Shown: piece after piece, positions 1 through 9,035 of the stretch | Position numbering within the stretch: position 1 is the first letter of the stretch | Layout of the letters: every line of letters starts with the position of its first letter | Origin: Pseudoalteromonas sp. T1lg75 | Lineage (GTDB): Bacteria; Pseudomonadota; Gammaproteobacteria; Enterobacterales; Alteromonadaceae | DNA: 64,000 bases | Assembly: GCF_002964705.1 (NCBI RefSeq) | Contig: NZ_PQCD01000015.1 | Location: 124,001-188,000, forward strand | Reading direction: 5' to 3' | Position numbers and translations under genes: made by a program | The notes under the pieces: model-generated | The model's database searches: none | What the model was told of the DNA's origin: nothing | The model's input: only the letters and a program-made list of their open reading frames with translations

Positions 1-76
1 CACACTCTTGGTTGTCATTGGCATACGCCAGGCCTGAGCCCAAAGACAGCAGGGTGGCAAGAAATAATTTAAACAT
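1..76 (-). CDS. Secreted protein, N-terminal fragment (runs off window start)
   Basis: Only the first 25 codons are inside the window, read leftward from an ATG at 74-76. They encode a typical Sec signal peptide: a basic start (MFK), a hydrophobic core rich in Leu/Ala, and an A-Y-A cleavage site followed by Asn-Asp. The mature protein begins with NDNQEC, so it is probably periplasmic or exported, and its function cannot be told from this piece. It is divergent from the acetyltransferase at 156. Confidence 0.6.
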   Translation of the reverse strand, partial: MFKLFLATLLSLGSGLAYANDNQEC

Positions 77-155
77 GTTCGCTCTCGGAATATTGTTAGT
101 TTTAATTTATAGGTTAGTATCGGCACATTAGATCACCCGGACTTGTGGCTGAATT

Positions 156-647
156 ATGTTTGTACCCGCTCAGATTGAAGACTTACCCAGTATAGTCGCC
201 ATTTATAATCAAACCATCCCCAGTCGTATGGTCACCGCCGACACGGAGTTGGTAACTGTGGAGTCGCGCCAAGAGTGGTTTTTATCCCATAACGATAAGC
301 GCCCCATCTACGTGTGCAAAGACGGGGAGCGTGTGGTCGGCTGGGTCAGTTTTAAGTCCTTCTATGGTCGCCCCGCCTACGAGCAAACCGTGGAGGTCGC
401 CATATATTTGTGTGAATCGGTGCGTGGTCGCGGCTTAGGAAAACAGAGCCTGGCATTTGCCGAGCAGCAGGCGAAACGCTTGGGCGTGACTAATCTGCTG
501 GCCTTTATATTCAGCCATAACATACCGAGTATTCGTTTATTTAAACAGGCCGGGTTTAGCCATTGGGGGGAGTTGCCTAAGGTGGCCACTATGGATGGTC
601 AGCATTATAACCTGACCATCCTGGGTAAGAGCAGCTTAGTCGACTAA
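156..647 (+). CDS. GNAT family N-acetyltransferase (phosphinothricin acetyltransferase-like)
   Basis: A 163-residue cytoplasmic protein with the GNAT fold. The acetyl-CoA pyrophosphate-binding loop appears as RGRGLGKQ near residue 91, followed by the late beta-strand signature of N-x-x-S-I-R-L-F-x-x-x-G-F at about 123-135. The N-terminal pattern (I-x-x-I-Y-N-x-T-I) and the W-V-S-F strand resemble the Pat/YwnH subfamily, whose members acetylate phosphinothricin, methionine sulfone or related small amines. The true substrate cannot be inferred. The 3' end overlaps the 3' end of convergent psd by 12 bp. Confidence 0.85.
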   Translation: MFVPAQIEDLPSIVAIYNQTIPSRMVTADTELVTVESRQEWFLSHNDKRPIYVCKDGERVVGWVSFKSFYGRPAYEQTVEVAIYLCESVRGRGLGKQSLAFAEQQAKRLGVTNLLAFIFSHNIPSIRLFKQAGFSHWGELPKVATMDGQHYNLTILGKSSLVD

Positions 648-1502
648 TTTCGCAAAAGGTGTGCCCATGCGAGTGACAGCTTCGGGCACTTGAGTGCTAA
701 GGAAGTCGGCCTGGTTGGCACCCCAAGCCAGGACCACGGTAGAGCCCAGCTTAAAGCGGCCCATTTCGTCACCCTTTTTCAGGTGCACTGCACGGTCGCC
801 GGTGCTGGGATAGTCCCAACTGAATACGTCTTTACCCGCTGGTGGCGTTACCGTGCCGGCCCAAATGGTTTCGATACTGGCTACTATGGTGGCGCCGACC
901 AAGACCATGGCAAGCGGGCCTATTTCGGTGTCGAAGATGGCTACCACACGCTCGTTGCGAGCGAACAGGTTAGGCACGTTTTGCGCCGTTAACGGGTTAA
1001 CCGAAAATAGATCGCCAGGCACGTAGATCATGCGTTTAAGGGTGCCATCGACGGGCATATGGATACGGTGGTAATCTTTGGGAGCCAGGTAGATGGTGGC
1101 AAATTTACCGCCTAAGAATGGCTGGGCATCCTCGGCCTTACCGCCTAACAGAGCTTCAAGGCTGTAGTAATGACCCTTGGCCTGCACTAATTGACCGTCG
1201 AGAATATCACCTAATTGGCTAATGGCGCCATCGACCGGGTGGGCGATAATGTTCGCATCCTCGGCTAATGGGCGAATGCCTGGCTTGAGTGGACGAGTGA
1301 AAAACTCATTAAAGGTTTGGTAATGCTCGGGGGCTTCATGCAATGCTTCGCTCATATCAATTTTGTATTGTTTAATAAACAACTTGATAAGGGCGGTCGT
1401 TAGTTTGCCGGCTTTCGCGGCGGCAAGCTTACCAACCAGGCGGGAAACGCCGTGTTTTGGCAATGCATATTGAAAAGCAATTTTTACTTTATCTAAGTTC
1501 AC
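636..1502 (-). CDS. psd: Phosphatidylserine decarboxylase proenzyme
   Basis: A 288-residue protein that decarboxylates phosphatidylserine to phosphatidylethanolamine at the inner membrane. It contains the self-cleavage motif L-G-S-T near residue 252 (FKLGSTVV); the Ser becomes the pyruvoyl group of the alpha chain. The [10 protein letters not shown] segment near 143 supplies the conserved His of the proteolysis triad, and an Asp-containing HPVDG segment lies near residue 88. The length matches the bacterial type I family. The start is a GTG at 1500-1502. It lies 116 bp downstream of rsgA on the same strand, the usual rsgA-psd order in gammaproteobacteria. Confidence 0.97.
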   Translation of the reverse strand: MNLDKVKIAFQYALPKHGVSRLVGKLAAAKAGKLTTALIKLFIKQYKIDMSEALHEAPEHYQTFNEFFTRPLKPGIRPLAEDANIIAHPVDGAISQLGDILDGQLVQAKGHYYSLEALLGGKAEDAQPFLGGKFATIYLAPKDYHRIHMPVDGTLKRMIYVPGDLFSVNPLTAQNVPNLFARNERVVAIFDTEIGPLAMVLVGATIVASIETIWAGTVTPPAGKDVFSWDYPSTGDRAVHLKKGDEMGRFKLGSTVVLAWGANQADFLSTQVPEAVTRMGTPFAKLVD

Positions 1503-1618
1503 TGTGTAATTCTCAAAATATTTTTACGAATGTTAGCTAAATCAAGGAGTAAAAACCATAGCCTACTAATCGGGCAGCGCCTTGATTGGGCATGATAGCA
1601 CGGCCTTATGCGCTCGCT

Positions 1619-2677
1619 TTACACTCTTGGATTACGGGCTCCGGCGCGGCCATCCGCCATGGACTCGATAATACGGTGGTAGTTTTCGAAGCGAAACTCG
1701 GCGATATCGCCATTATCAACGGCTTCGCGTATTAAACAACCCGGGTCGTCCAGGTGCTTGCAGTCTCTGAACTTGCAGCCGCCTAAATACTGACGAAACT
1801 CTTTAAAGCACCAGGCCACACGCTCTGGCTCTAAATGCCACAAACCGAATTCCCGAATTCCCGGCGAGTCGATCAGATTACCGCCGCTTGGCAGGTGGTG
1901 GAGGCGTGAGACCGTGGTGGTGTGTTGCCCCAGGCCACTGTTTGAGGACACTTCCTGGGTGAGGATCTCGGCATCTGGAAGCAGGGCGTTCACCAGGCTT
2001 GATTTACCGACGCCACTTTGGCCCACGAAAATACTGTTTTTATCGACCAGCTCAGCCTTGAGATTATCCATGCCTTCGCCACTGTGACTGCTTACCAGGT
2101 GAATGTCGTAGCCTAGCTCATGATACTCGGCGAGTATTTCCATAAACATGTCGCGGTCTTCATCATCAAGCATGTCGACCTTGTTTAACAGCAATACCGG
2201 GGCAATGCCCATGTCTTCACAGGCGACGATATAACGATCGATAATTTGTGTGCTGAACTCGGGCACCACCGCCGACACCATCATGATCTGGTCGATGTTG
2301 GCCGCCACAACTTTAACGCCATCATAAAAGTCCGGGCGGGTAAGCTGAGAGCGACGCTCTTCAACCAGCTCAACCACACCGGCAATATCGCCATCGCTGA
2401 CGTTGGCACGACGAAACAGCACCTCATCGCCACAGACCAAACTGGTTACGGTGCGGCGAATATTACAGCGCAGCACTTCGCCGTCGGGCGTTTCTATGTC
2501 GGCATGCTGGCCAAAGCGACTGACTACAACCCCTGGCTCTTGAGCGCCTAGGTTATCGTTATCGAATTCGGTTGTTTGGGTGTCGGCTGAGCTTTCTTTG
2601 GCGCGTTGTAAGCGCTTTTGATGATTCGCCCGAATGCGTCGAGCTTGGCCTTTGGACAGTTTTTTCTTTTTTGCCAC
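1619..2677 (-). CDS. rsgA: Small ribosomal subunit biogenesis GTPase RsgA
   Basis: A 352-residue circularly permuted GTPase that checks late 30S subunit maturation. An OB-fold N-terminal part follows a very basic start ([14 protein letters not shown]). The G motifs come in permuted order: NKVD (G4), then P-loop GQSGVGKSS near 218, then DSPG (G3) near 270. The C-terminal zinc knuckle is visible as C-x4-C-x-H-x5-C ([14 protein letters not shown]). It is divergent from orn (116 bp between starts), an arrangement also found in E. coli. Confidence 0.97.
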   Translation of the reverse strand: MAKKKKLSKGQARRIRANHQKRLQRAKESSADTQTTEFDNDNLGAQEPGVVVSRFGQHADIETPDGEVLRCNIRRTVTSLVCGDEVLFRRANVSDGDIAGVVELVEERRSQLTRPDFYDGVKVVAANIDQIMMVSAVVPEFSTQIIDRYIVACEDMGIAPVLLLNKVDMLDDEDRDMFMEILAEYHELGYDIHLVSSHSGEGMDNLKAELVDKNSIFVGQSGVGKSSLVNALLPDAEILTQEVSSNSGLGQHTTTVSRLHHLPSGGNLIDSPGIREFGLWHLEPERVAWCFKEFRQYLGGCKFRDCKHLDDPGCLIREAVDNGDIAEFRFENYHRIIESMADGRAGARNPRV

Positions 2678-2793
2678 GCGGTCTCTGTACTTAGCTGGTC
2701 TAAACCTTTTTAAAAAAGCTTTAGGTCTATGAGTTAAGCTAATATGATATATCTTATTGCGTTAAACCGAAAGTAAAGCAGGGTTGGGTTGAG

Positions 2794-3339
2794 ATGGCCG
2801 TGAACGATAAAAATTTAGTGTGGTTAGATTTGGAAATGACGGGGTTAGACCCGGAGCATGACCGAATTCTAGAAATAGCGACCATAATTACCGACAGCGA
2901 GCTCAATATTCTTGCTCAGGGCCCGGTGATCGCCATTAAACAAAGTGATGAATTGCTCGATGGTATGGATGAGTGGTGTACTAACCAACACGGTAAGTCG
3001 GGATTAACGGCACGGTGCAAAGCCAGTGAGATAACGGAGCAAGAAGCCATGGCTGAAACCCTGGCATTTTTAGAGCAGTGGGTACCCAAGGGGGCTTCAC
3101 CCTTGTGTGGTAACTCCATCGGTCAGGATCGCCGTTTTCTAGTGCGTTATATGCCCGAGCTCGATAACTACTTCCACTATCGCAATATCGATGTCAGTAC
3201 CATTAAAGAATTAGCACGACGCTGGCAGCCCGAGGTTCTTGATAAGGTAACCAAGCAGGGATCACACCTGGCTTTGGACGATATTAAGGACTCGATCATG
3301 GAATTGCAGGTTTATCGTACAGAAATCTTCAAAATTTAA
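2794..3339 (+). CDS. orn: Oligoribonuclease
   Basis: A 181-residue DEDDh 3'-5' exonuclease that degrades di- to penta-ribonucleotides, including pGpG from cyclic-di-GMP turnover. Exo I is seen as [10 protein letters not shown] at residues 10-19. The distal catalytic His/Asp region lies in the segment [10 protein letters not shown] near residue 160. The length is typical (E. coli 181). The glycine tRNA genes follow directly, as they do beside orn in E. coli. Confidence 0.97.
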   Translation: MAVNDKNLVWLDLEMTGLDPEHDRILEIATIITDSELNILAQGPVIAIKQSDELLDGMDEWCTNQHGKSGLTARCKASEITEQEAMAETLAFLEQWVPKGASPLCGNSIGQDRRFLVRYMPELDNYFHYRNIDVSTIKELARRWQPEVLDKVTKQGSHLALDDIKDSIMELQVYRTEIFKI

Positions 3340-3358
3340 AAAAATCCTTAAAAAGGGC

Positions 3359-3386
3359 TTGCAAACAAGGGGCAATATTGTAGAAT
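3359..3386 (+). promoter_or_regulatory. Sigma70-type promoter of the tRNA-Gly operon
   Basis: TTGCAA at 3359-3364 and TAGAAT at 3381-3386 are separated by 16 bp. They are followed by a GC-rich discriminator (CCTGCCCCGC), the type seen at stable-RNA promoters under stringent control. It lies 160 bp upstream of the first intact tRNA. Prediction from pattern only. Confidence 0.6.
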
Positions 3387-3466
3387 CCTGCCCCGCTTAA
3401 GACGAACAGCATTGTTTGTTATTTAAGCCCTTGTGAAGCAGTTTTATTTTGCTGCTGACCTGTGAA

Positions 3467-3484
3467 GCGGCACTAGCTCAGCTG
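3467..3484 (+). pseudogene. Truncated tRNA-Gly 5' fragment, copy 1
   Basis: Eighteen bases, GCGGCACTAGCTCAGCTG, match the acceptor 5' strand and D arm of the intact gene 80 bp downstream and then diverge completely. No anticodon arm, T arm or 3' acceptor strand follows, so it cannot give a tRNA. Confidence 0.75.
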
Positions 3485-3546
3485 CTAAATTGCAAAGCCG
3501 CAACCTCAGGTTGCGACCAGCGATAAAACAAAGAGCGACCTATGAA

Positions 3547-3622
3547 GCGGCACTAGCTCAGCTGGTAGAGCGCAACCTTGCCAAGGTTGAGGTCACGAGT
3601 TCGAACCTCGTGTGCCGCTCCA
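3547..3622 (+). tRNA. glyV: tRNA-Gly (anticodon GCC), copy 1
   Basis: A 76-nt cloverleaf can be folded by hand. The acceptor stem is GCGGCAC paired with GTGCCGC. It has a D arm with AGCTCAGCTGGTAGAGC, an anticodon stem CAACC/GGTTG around loop TTGCCAA giving anticodon GCC, a T arm with GTTCGAA, discriminator T and encoded CCA. It reads GGC/GGU. The position after orn equals that of glyVXY in E. coli; the symbol is by analogy. Confidence 0.97.
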
Positions 3623-3675
3623 AATTTTCACTCGTTTAGCTCAACGTTTGAATCTTAATTCAGAGCATTTATGAA

Positions 3676-3693
3676 GCGGCACTAGCTCAGCTG
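3676..3693 (+). pseudogene. Truncated tRNA-Gly 5' fragment, copy 2
   Basis: The same 18-nt tRNA 5' half as at 3467, lying in the second repeat copy and again 80 bp ahead of an intact tRNA. Confidence 0.75.
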
Positions 3694-3755
3694 CTAAATT
3701 GCAAAGCCGCAACCTCAGGTTGCGACCAGCGATAAAACAAAGAGCGACCTATGAA

Positions 3756-3831
3756 GCGGCACTAGCTCAGCTGGTAGAGCGCAACCTTGCCAAGGTTGAG
3801 GTCACGAGTTCGAACCTCGTGTGCCGCTCCA
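3756..3831 (+). tRNA. glyX: tRNA-Gly (anticodon GCC), copy 2
   Basis: Identical in all 76 bases to the copy at 3547-3622, with encoded CCA. It is probably co-transcribed with the first copy from the promoter at 3359, since I see no terminator between them. Confidence 0.97.
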
Positions 3832-3908
3832 ATTTTCCTCACAAAGATTTTTCAGACATAGATCCCCAATTCTCTTTGACCGATTCCCAATTTAGTGTTT
3901 GGTACTTT

Positions 3909-3968
3909 CTGCTGTTAATTGTCCACCTGGATTTGCTGCTGTTAATTGTCCACCTGGATTTGCTGCTA
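3909..3968 (+). repeat. 27-bp tandem repeat, 2.2 copies
   Basis: The units at 3909-3935 and 3936-3962 are identical (beginning CTGCTGTTAATTGTCC), followed by a 6-base partial third copy. It lies in the 259-bp gap between the last tRNA and the next gene. No coding sense is apparent, and the rest of that gap shows nothing I can name. Confidence 0.85.
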
Positions 3969-4090
3969 ATACTATTGTGCTAGCTGCTTAGGCACTGCCT
4001 TATTCGGGGGTCGGATAAACTGACTCCTCATAGCTGCTGCTTTACTTTTATTGACTATAGTTACACAAGCTTAAGCAAGAGAGTGTAGAG

Positions 4091-4513
4091 ATGGCGGGGC
4101 AAGGGGTGTCAAAGGACGGTGAAACGAATTCGGCGCTTAATTACGCTGTGCATATCGACCAGTTTGGTGAGCCGGCGCAATTAGGTGCGGCCCTGATCGA
4201 TGCCGTGCAGGAGTTGGGATTGCAAAGTAATGTCGAATTACGTTTGGGCGGAACGGTGTTGCACCTGGCCCATGCGGGGACCTGCTCTCCCATAGTTATC
4301 GAACTATTTGATATGTTGAAAGGGCGGGGTCGCTTGCAGGAGTTTTCTCAGCATTTATTGGTTAATTATGACAAAGTCAGTCTGCTTATTTTGACCATGC
4401 CGGAGCAGGCGCCGCAACGCCACGCCAATCTCCGCGAGCAGTTGTGTGCCCTAGTGGCAGTGACCGATAAACGGTTATCCCAGTTATGTGATCAGCTCGG
4501 CGGCCTTAGTTAG
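4091..4513 (+). CDS. Unknown 140-aa protein resembling a C-terminal module of some response regulators
   Basis: A soluble alpha/beta-looking protein without signal peptide or membrane segment. The central pattern (IVIELFDMLKGRGRLQEF, then VSLLILTMPEQ and a helical C-terminus) reminds me of the domain that follows the receiver in some Vibrio and Pseudoalteromonas response regulators, with the strand motif SILIKNMP. Here no receiver precedes it, and the upstream 250 bp hold only tRNAs and repeats. That likeness is from memory and needs a profile search. Its partner and role are unknown. It is convergent with queG. Confidence 0.6.
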   Translation: MAGQGVSKDGETNSALNYAVHIDQFGEPAQLGAALIDAVQELGLQSNVELRLGGTVLHLAHAGTCSPIVIELFDMLKGRGRLQEFSQHLLVNYDKVSLLILTMPEQAPQRHANLREQLCALVAVTDKRLSQLCDQLGGLS

Positions 4514-4536
4514 GGGATGACGCAAAGCGCCTCTAT

Positions 4537-4564
4537 CTACGCGTCCCGAACTACGCGTCCCGAA
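4537..4564 (+). repeat. 14-bp tandem duplication at the queG 3' end
   Basis: CTACGCGTCCCGAA occurs twice back to back (4537-4550 and 4551-4564). The inner copy begins exactly at the queG stop codon, so the duplication lies in the untranslated tail and last codons of queG. Confidence 0.85.
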
Positions 4565-5717
4565 CCAAGCCTTTTTCCACGGCTCGAATAAGGCGCTGGG
4601 TCTTCTTCTCGGTGCTAATAACCTTGACCTTTATGGTCTGTGCTTTGTTTTGCTGTTGTGCCAATGCCCAATGAATATGCTCGCTAACCAGCTCATCTGC
4701 CTCGCTCAGTCGCGCCTCAAGAGCCTGCACTATGGTTTTATCGTAAGGGGCATTACCCAAGGCTACGGCAATATTACGAAGCCAGCGCTGATGGCCAATG
4801 CGGCGGATAGGGCTGCCCTCGGTGTTCTTTAAGAAGGTTGCTTCATCCCAGCTAAAGAGGGCAAGCAGGCTTTGGTCGCGCAGTTGTGCCCGGGCATGAA
4901 AGTCTTGCTCGGCGGTAATTTGGCCATAGCGGTTCCAGGGGCAGATCAGCTGGCAATCATCACAGCCATAAATACGGTTGCCCATGGCCTGGCGGTATTG
5001 CTCGGGAATGGCACCTTTAAGCTCTATGGTCAGGTAGGAGATACATTTGCGGGCATCGACCACAAAGGGTTCAACGATGGCGCCGGTTGGACACATGGTC
5101 ATACAGGCCACGCAGTTGCCACACTCGCCCTGGCTGGCCAGGCGTTCGGCCGGGTCGTCTACCGGTAGGGGGATATCGACAAACAGCTCCCCGAGGAAAA
5201 ACCAGGAACCGGCCTGCTTATCGATAATTAGGCTGTGTTTGCCGGTAAAGCCAAGACCGGCCTTGGCGGCCAGCTGACGCTCCAGAACCGGAGCTGAGTC
5301 GACAAAAGGACGAAAGCCAAGGTTCTCTACCCGTTCGCTAATGCGCTGACCTAGCTTCTTAATGCGGTTGCGCATAAGCTTGTGGTAATCGCGGCCCAGG
5401 GCATAGCGACTGATATAGGCCAGGTTTGGGTCCTTTAAGGTTTTTGCGAAGCCTGCATCGGGGGGCAGATAGTGCATTTTTAGGGAGATCACCCGCTGCG
5501 TGCCCGGCACCAGTTCGTCCGGGCGAGAGCGCTTGGTGCCATGCTCGGCCATAAAGTTCATTTCGCCGTGATACCCCAAGTCGAGCCAACGTTGCAATTG
5601 GGCTTCATGCTGGCGCAAATCGATATCACAGATTGCGGCATCGGCAAAACCCAGTTCGCTTGCCCATTGCTTAATTTGTTGGGCTAGTTCAGGATAATTG
5701 ATAGTGTCTTGAGGCAA
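4551..5717 (-). CDS. queG: Epoxyqueuosine reductase (cobalamin and Fe-S dependent)
   Basis: A 388-residue enzyme for the last step of queuosine synthesis in tRNA, epoxyqueuosine to queuosine. Two ferredoxin-type [4Fe-4S] motifs are seen: C-x2-C-x3-C-x3-C-P (CGNCVACMTMCPTGA, near 200) and C-x2-C-x3-CPWN (CDDCQLICPWN, near 253). The catalytic-region motif SRYALGRDYHK lies near residue 105. The start is a TTG at 5715-5717; no in-frame ATG lies near, and this start matches the family N-terminus. It is divergent from nnr with only 12 bp between start codons. tgt and queA of the same pathway lie at the other end of the window. Confidence 0.96.
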   Translation of the reverse strand: MPQDTINYPELAQQIKQWASELGFADAAICDIDLRQHEAQLQRWLDLGYHGEMNFMAEHGTKRSRPDELVPGTQRVISLKMHYLPPDAGFAKTLKDPNLAYISRYALGRDYHKLMRNRIKKLGQRISERVENLGFRPFVDSAPVLERQLAAKAGLGFTGKHSLIIDKQAGSWFFLGELFVDIPLPVDDPAERLASQGECGNCVACMTMCPTGAIVEPFVVDARKCISYLTIELKGAIPEQYRQAMGNRIYGCDDCQLICPWNRYGQITAEQDFHARAQLRDQSLLALFSWDEATFLKNTEGSPIRRIGHQRWLRNIAVALGNAPYDKTIVQALEARLSEADELVSEHIHWALAQQQNKAQTIKVKVISTEKKTQRLIRAVEKGLVRDA

Positions 5718-5729
5718 AAGTAAACAACC

Positions 5730-7216
5730 ATGGATCTTAGCTACAGTACTAATTTACCACAGCAGGCTTACAGCCCCCAACAGTTAAGAGAAAACGAGGC
5801 GCAAGCAGCCAAGCACTGCGGCATAAGCATGACCGAGCTGATGGAAACCGCCGGTGGTGCGGTAGCGGCTTGGGTGCAGGCGCATTATGCCAACAACCAG
5901 CGGGTGCTGGTGGTGGTTGGCAGTGGCAATAATGGTGGTGACGGCTTTGTTGTCGCCGAGCAGTTAAGGCGTGCCGGTTATTCGGTGCAGGTGTGGCCTC
6001 TGCTGTCTTTGGCCCATTTGGGTCGCGATGCCAAAGAAATGATGCAGCGCTATCGGCGCGGCGGTGGCGAGTGTGTGGCCAAACCCAATCTGCATCAGTT
6101 CGAACTGATCATAGATGCTGTGTTCGGTATTGGCTTGGACCGCCCCTTAAGTCAGCAGCTGCAAGACACCTTTACTCACCTCAATGAACTGCCTGCAGTG
6201 CGCGTTGCCATCGATGTGCCCAGTGGTGTTAATGCTAAAACTGGTGAAGTTTATCAGGGGGCGTTTGCCGCGCACCACACCCTGACCTTCATCGGTTTAA
6301 AACAGGGCATGCTTACCGGGCGTGCTAAAACGCAATGTGGCCTTCTCTGGTTCGCACCCCTGGGGGTAGATCAGGCGTTTGCTCATATCTGTATGCCCAA
6401 GGCGCGCCGTCTCGTCCATGATGAGATGATGAGAAAGCGCCCGCAGCGCCAGCCCTGCGCCCATAAGAACAATGCCGGCCATGTGTTGGTGATAGGTGGT
6501 GGCTTAGGCATGGCCGGAGCCGCGCGTTTGGCCAGTGAAGCCGCACTGCGCTGTGGCGCCGGTCTGGTCAGTGTGGCCACCCATCCCCAGAACGTAATGG
6601 CGGTCTTACAGGGGCGCTATGAGTTGATGGTGCATGGGGTCGAGAGCCGCGAACAGTTAACGCCGCTTATCGATAAGGCCTCGGTGCTGGTGGTGGGGCC
6701 AGGACTGGGTCAATGCCAATGGGCTCAGAAGATGCTCCGCCAGGTCTTAGAGCAGGGCAGGGATAAAGTTAAGGTACTTGATGCCGATGCCCTAAACTTG
6801 CTGGCAAAAAATCCTCAGGAGCTCAGGGCGGCGGTGCTGACGCCGCATCCAAAAGAGGCGGCCAGGCTGCTCAATATTAGCGTGAGTGAGGTCGAAGCCA
6901 ATCGCTTTGTTGCCCTGAGAGAAGTGGCAAAACGTCATCAAGCGAGCGTATTGTTAAAAGGGCCGGGTACCTTGATCGGTTGTGAGCAAAGGCAGTGGAT
7001 CAACAGCAGTGGCAGCGAGGTACTAGCAAGCGCTGGATGGGTGATGTATTATCTGGTATTATTGCTGCTTTGTTAGCCCAGGGACTCAGTGCCCAGGATG
7101 CCACTTGCCTTGGTGCCTACTTGCATGGTTTCGCTGCCGAGCAGGCGGCGGCACAAGGCGGCAAGGGGCTATTAGCCAGCGATTTATTCCCAGTTTTAAG
7201 AGCATTAGTAGGATAA
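5730..7216 (+). pseudogene. nnr: Bifunctional NAD(P)H-hydrate epimerase/dehydratase, interrupted by a frameshift
   Basis: Nnr repairs damaged NAD(P)HX. The N-terminal epimerase half shows VVVGSGNNGGDGFVVAEQL near residue 60, and the C-terminal ADP-dependent dehydratase half shows VLTPHPKEAARLL. The reading frame that starts at 5730 runs on to a stop at 7076 with nonsense residues after about codon 435. The conserved catalytic tail (MGDVLSGIIAALLAQG) continues in the next frame from ATG 7037 to the stop at 7216. One base is missing in the Gly codon at 7035-7036. Restoring it would give 495 residues, the normal length. This is either a base-call error or an early pseudogene; the epimerase half alone could still fold. 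Confidence 0.9.
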
Positions 7217-7223
7217 GCAATAG

Positions 7224-7694
7224 ATGAGTCATGTATATCACCAGTATTTAGCCGATGAAGCGGCCACCGTGGCCTTTGGCAACAGCCTCGCAAAATTAGT
7301 GGCAGGTGGTGTGGTGATTTATCTCTATGGCGATCTGGGGGCCGGTAAAACCACCCTAAGTCGGGGCTTAGTGCAAGGGCTGGGCCATAAAGGCAAGGTT
7401 AAGAGTCCCACCTATACCTTGGTGGAACCTTATGAGCTCCCCGAGGTCAATATATATCATTTTGATTTATATCGATTAGCTGATCCCGAAGAGCTGGAAT
7501 TTATGGGTATCAGGGATTATTTTGATGACAGTGCCGTGTGTATTCTAGAGTGGCCCAGTAAGGGGGCCGGGGTGATCCCCCGCGCCGATTTAAAAATCAC
7601 CTTAGAATATAACGGTGAAGCGCGTGAGATCAGCGTCCTTGCCGATACCGAGCGAGGCGCTGACATAGTAACGAAGTTAAAAGGCAATGCTTAA
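7224..7694 (+). CDS. tsaE: tRNA threonylcarbamoyladenosine biosynthesis ATPase TsaE
   Basis: A 156-residue P-loop ATPase working with TsaB and TsaD in making t6A37 on ANN-decoding tRNAs. Walker A is GDLGAGKTT near residue 36. The conserved SPTYTLVEPY and HFDLYRL segments follow at 60-85, and the C-terminal ILEWP motif is present. It begins 7 bp after nnr and overlaps amiB by 8 bp, so the genes are translationally coupled. Confidence 0.97.
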   Translation: MSHVYHQYLADEAATVAFGNSLAKLVAGGVVIYLYGDLGAGKTTLSRGLVQGLGHKGKVKSPTYTLVEPYELPEVNIYHFDLYRLADPEELEFMGIRDYFDDSAVCILEWPSKGAGVIPRADLKITLEYNGEAREISVLADTERGADIVTKLKGNA

Positions 7695-9027
7695 AACAAT
7701 TACAACCGCGAGCAAGATTACCTTAAGTTGCATACTACTGTTGTGGGCTGCGGCCGTTTCGGCTCAAAATAAAATTGAAGGCGTGCGGGTTTGGCCGTCG
7801 CCGGATAGTACCCGCATCGTATTCGATATGGCCGAGAAGCCGGATTACAGCTTTTTTATGCTGAGTAATCCGCGCCGGCTGGTGGTGGATATCAATAACA
7901 CCGCCCGACATAATGATTTTCCAAAGATAGAAAGAAAACACCAGCTTGTTGATGTGATCCGTGCCAGCAAGCCCAAAAAAGCCGGTTCTACCCGGGTGGT
8001 GTTTGAGCTGCTTAAACCAACAAAACCCGTGCTCTTTGCGCTGGCGCCGACCGGCCCCTATAAAGACCGTTTAGTGATCGATTTATACGATAAAAGCGAC
8101 GGCCAAAGCACCGAGAAAACCCCAAAAAACCGTCTCCTTGAAACGAATCGTGACATAGTGATCGCCATTGATGCCGGTCATGGCGGAGAAGACCCGGGCT
8201 CCATAGGCCCCAGTGGCACCTATGAAAAAGACATCACCTTGAAAATCGCTAAGCGCTTGGAGCGCCTGATCAATGCTGAGCGTGGTATGAAGGCCCATTT
8301 AGTGCGCAGTGGCGATTACTTTATCAAGGTGAACTTGCGCAGCGCCAAGGCGCGTGAGCGTAAGGCCGACTTTCTTGTGTCTATTCATGCCGATGCCTTT
8401 ACCAGCCCGCAGCCTAGAGGGGCCTCGGTGTGGGTGTTGTCACTACGCCGCGCCAACTCTGAAATTGGTAAATGGATTGAGGACAGGGAAAAACACTCGG
8501 AATTACTCGGTGGTGCAGCGGATGTCATTCGCGATACCGCCAGCGAGAAATACCTTGCGCAGACGCTGCTTGATATGTCCATGGACCACTCCATGAAGAC
8601 CGGCTTTAAGGTTGCCGAGGAGGCGGTTAAAGAGCTCAGCAAGGTAGCCAAAATGCATAAACGCTACCCGCAGGCGGCAAGCCTGGGGGTATTGAAGTCT
8701 CCGGATATTCCGTCAATCCTGGTGGAAACCGGCTTTATCTCCAACCCCCACGAAGAGCGACTGTTACTTTCTGCGGGGCATCAGGAGAAACTGGCGCAAG
8801 CGGTGTTTAAGTCGATCCGCAGGTATTATCAACAGAACCCACCGGATGATTCCCTGTTCGCTACCATTAAGGCGCAGAGTCCAACCCGTCATAAGATTTC
8901 TCGCGGTGAGTCGTTAAGTGTGGTCGCCAGTCGCTATGGCGTTTCGGTCAATGCCCTGAAACAGGCTAACAAACTTAAATCAGATCGGGTCTATATCGGC
9001 CAGGTACTGACCATCCCCAGCACCTAA
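7687..9027 (+). CDS. amiB: N-acetylmuramoyl-L-alanine amidase AmiB
   Basis: A 446-residue exported peptidoglycan amidase that splits septal cell wall at division. A signal peptide ends at about residue 26 (VSA-QNK). An AMIN domain (about 30-130) targets the septum. The zinc amidase_3 domain (about 158-380) shows [18 protein letters not shown] and ILVETGF. A C-terminal LysM repeat (about 398-443) binds glycan. This matches the AmiB-type layout with LysM found in Vibrio and Shewanella. It overlaps tsaE by 8 bp and ends 8 bp before mutL. Confidence 0.96.
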   Translation: MLKTITTASKITLSCILLLWAAAVSAQNKIEGVRVWPSPDSTRIVFDMAEKPDYSFFMLSNPRRLVVDINNTARHNDFPKIERKHQLVDVIRASKPKKAGSTRVVFELLKPTKPVLFALAPTGPYKDRLVIDLYDKSDGQSTEKTPKNRLLETNRDIVIAIDAGHGGEDPGSIGPSGTYEKDITLKIAKRLERLINAERGMKAHLVRSGDYFIKVNLRSAKARERKADFLVSIHADAFTSPQPRGASVWVLSLRRANSEIGKWIEDREKHSELLGGAADVIRDTASEKYLAQTLLDMSMDHSMKTGFKVAEEAVKELSKVAKMHKRYPQAASLGVLKSPDIPSILVETGFISNPHEERLLLSAGHQEKLAQAVFKSIRRYYQQNPPDDSLFATIKAQSPTRHKISRGESLSVVASRYGVSVNALKQANKLKSDRVYIGQVLTIPST

Positions 9028-9035
9028 GAGAGCTT

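Larger units (their letters stand above)
3463..3832 (+). repeat. Tandem 161-bp duplication carrying tRNA-Gly plus a truncated tRNA half
   Basis: The stretches 3463-3623 and 3672-3832 are identical over about 161 bp and offset by 209 bp. Each copy holds, in order, an 18-nt 5' tRNA-Gly fragment (starting 3467 and 3676), a unique 62-nt spacer with a perfect hairpin (CGCAACC-TCA-GGTTGCG), and one intact tRNA-Gly. A 49-nt spacer without features separates the copies. The identical flanks show a recent duplication, or one held identical by gene conversion. Confidence 0.9.

Noticed and set aside
3909..3968. Possible CRISPR repeats
   Set aside because: Two directly adjacent copies without spacers and no cas genes in the window.
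3699..3983. 94-residue open frame across the second tRNA and the 27-bp repeats
   Set aside because: It runs through an intact tRNA gene and ends in repeat-coded residues (LLLIVHLD twice), with no ribosome-binding site. It is a chance frame.
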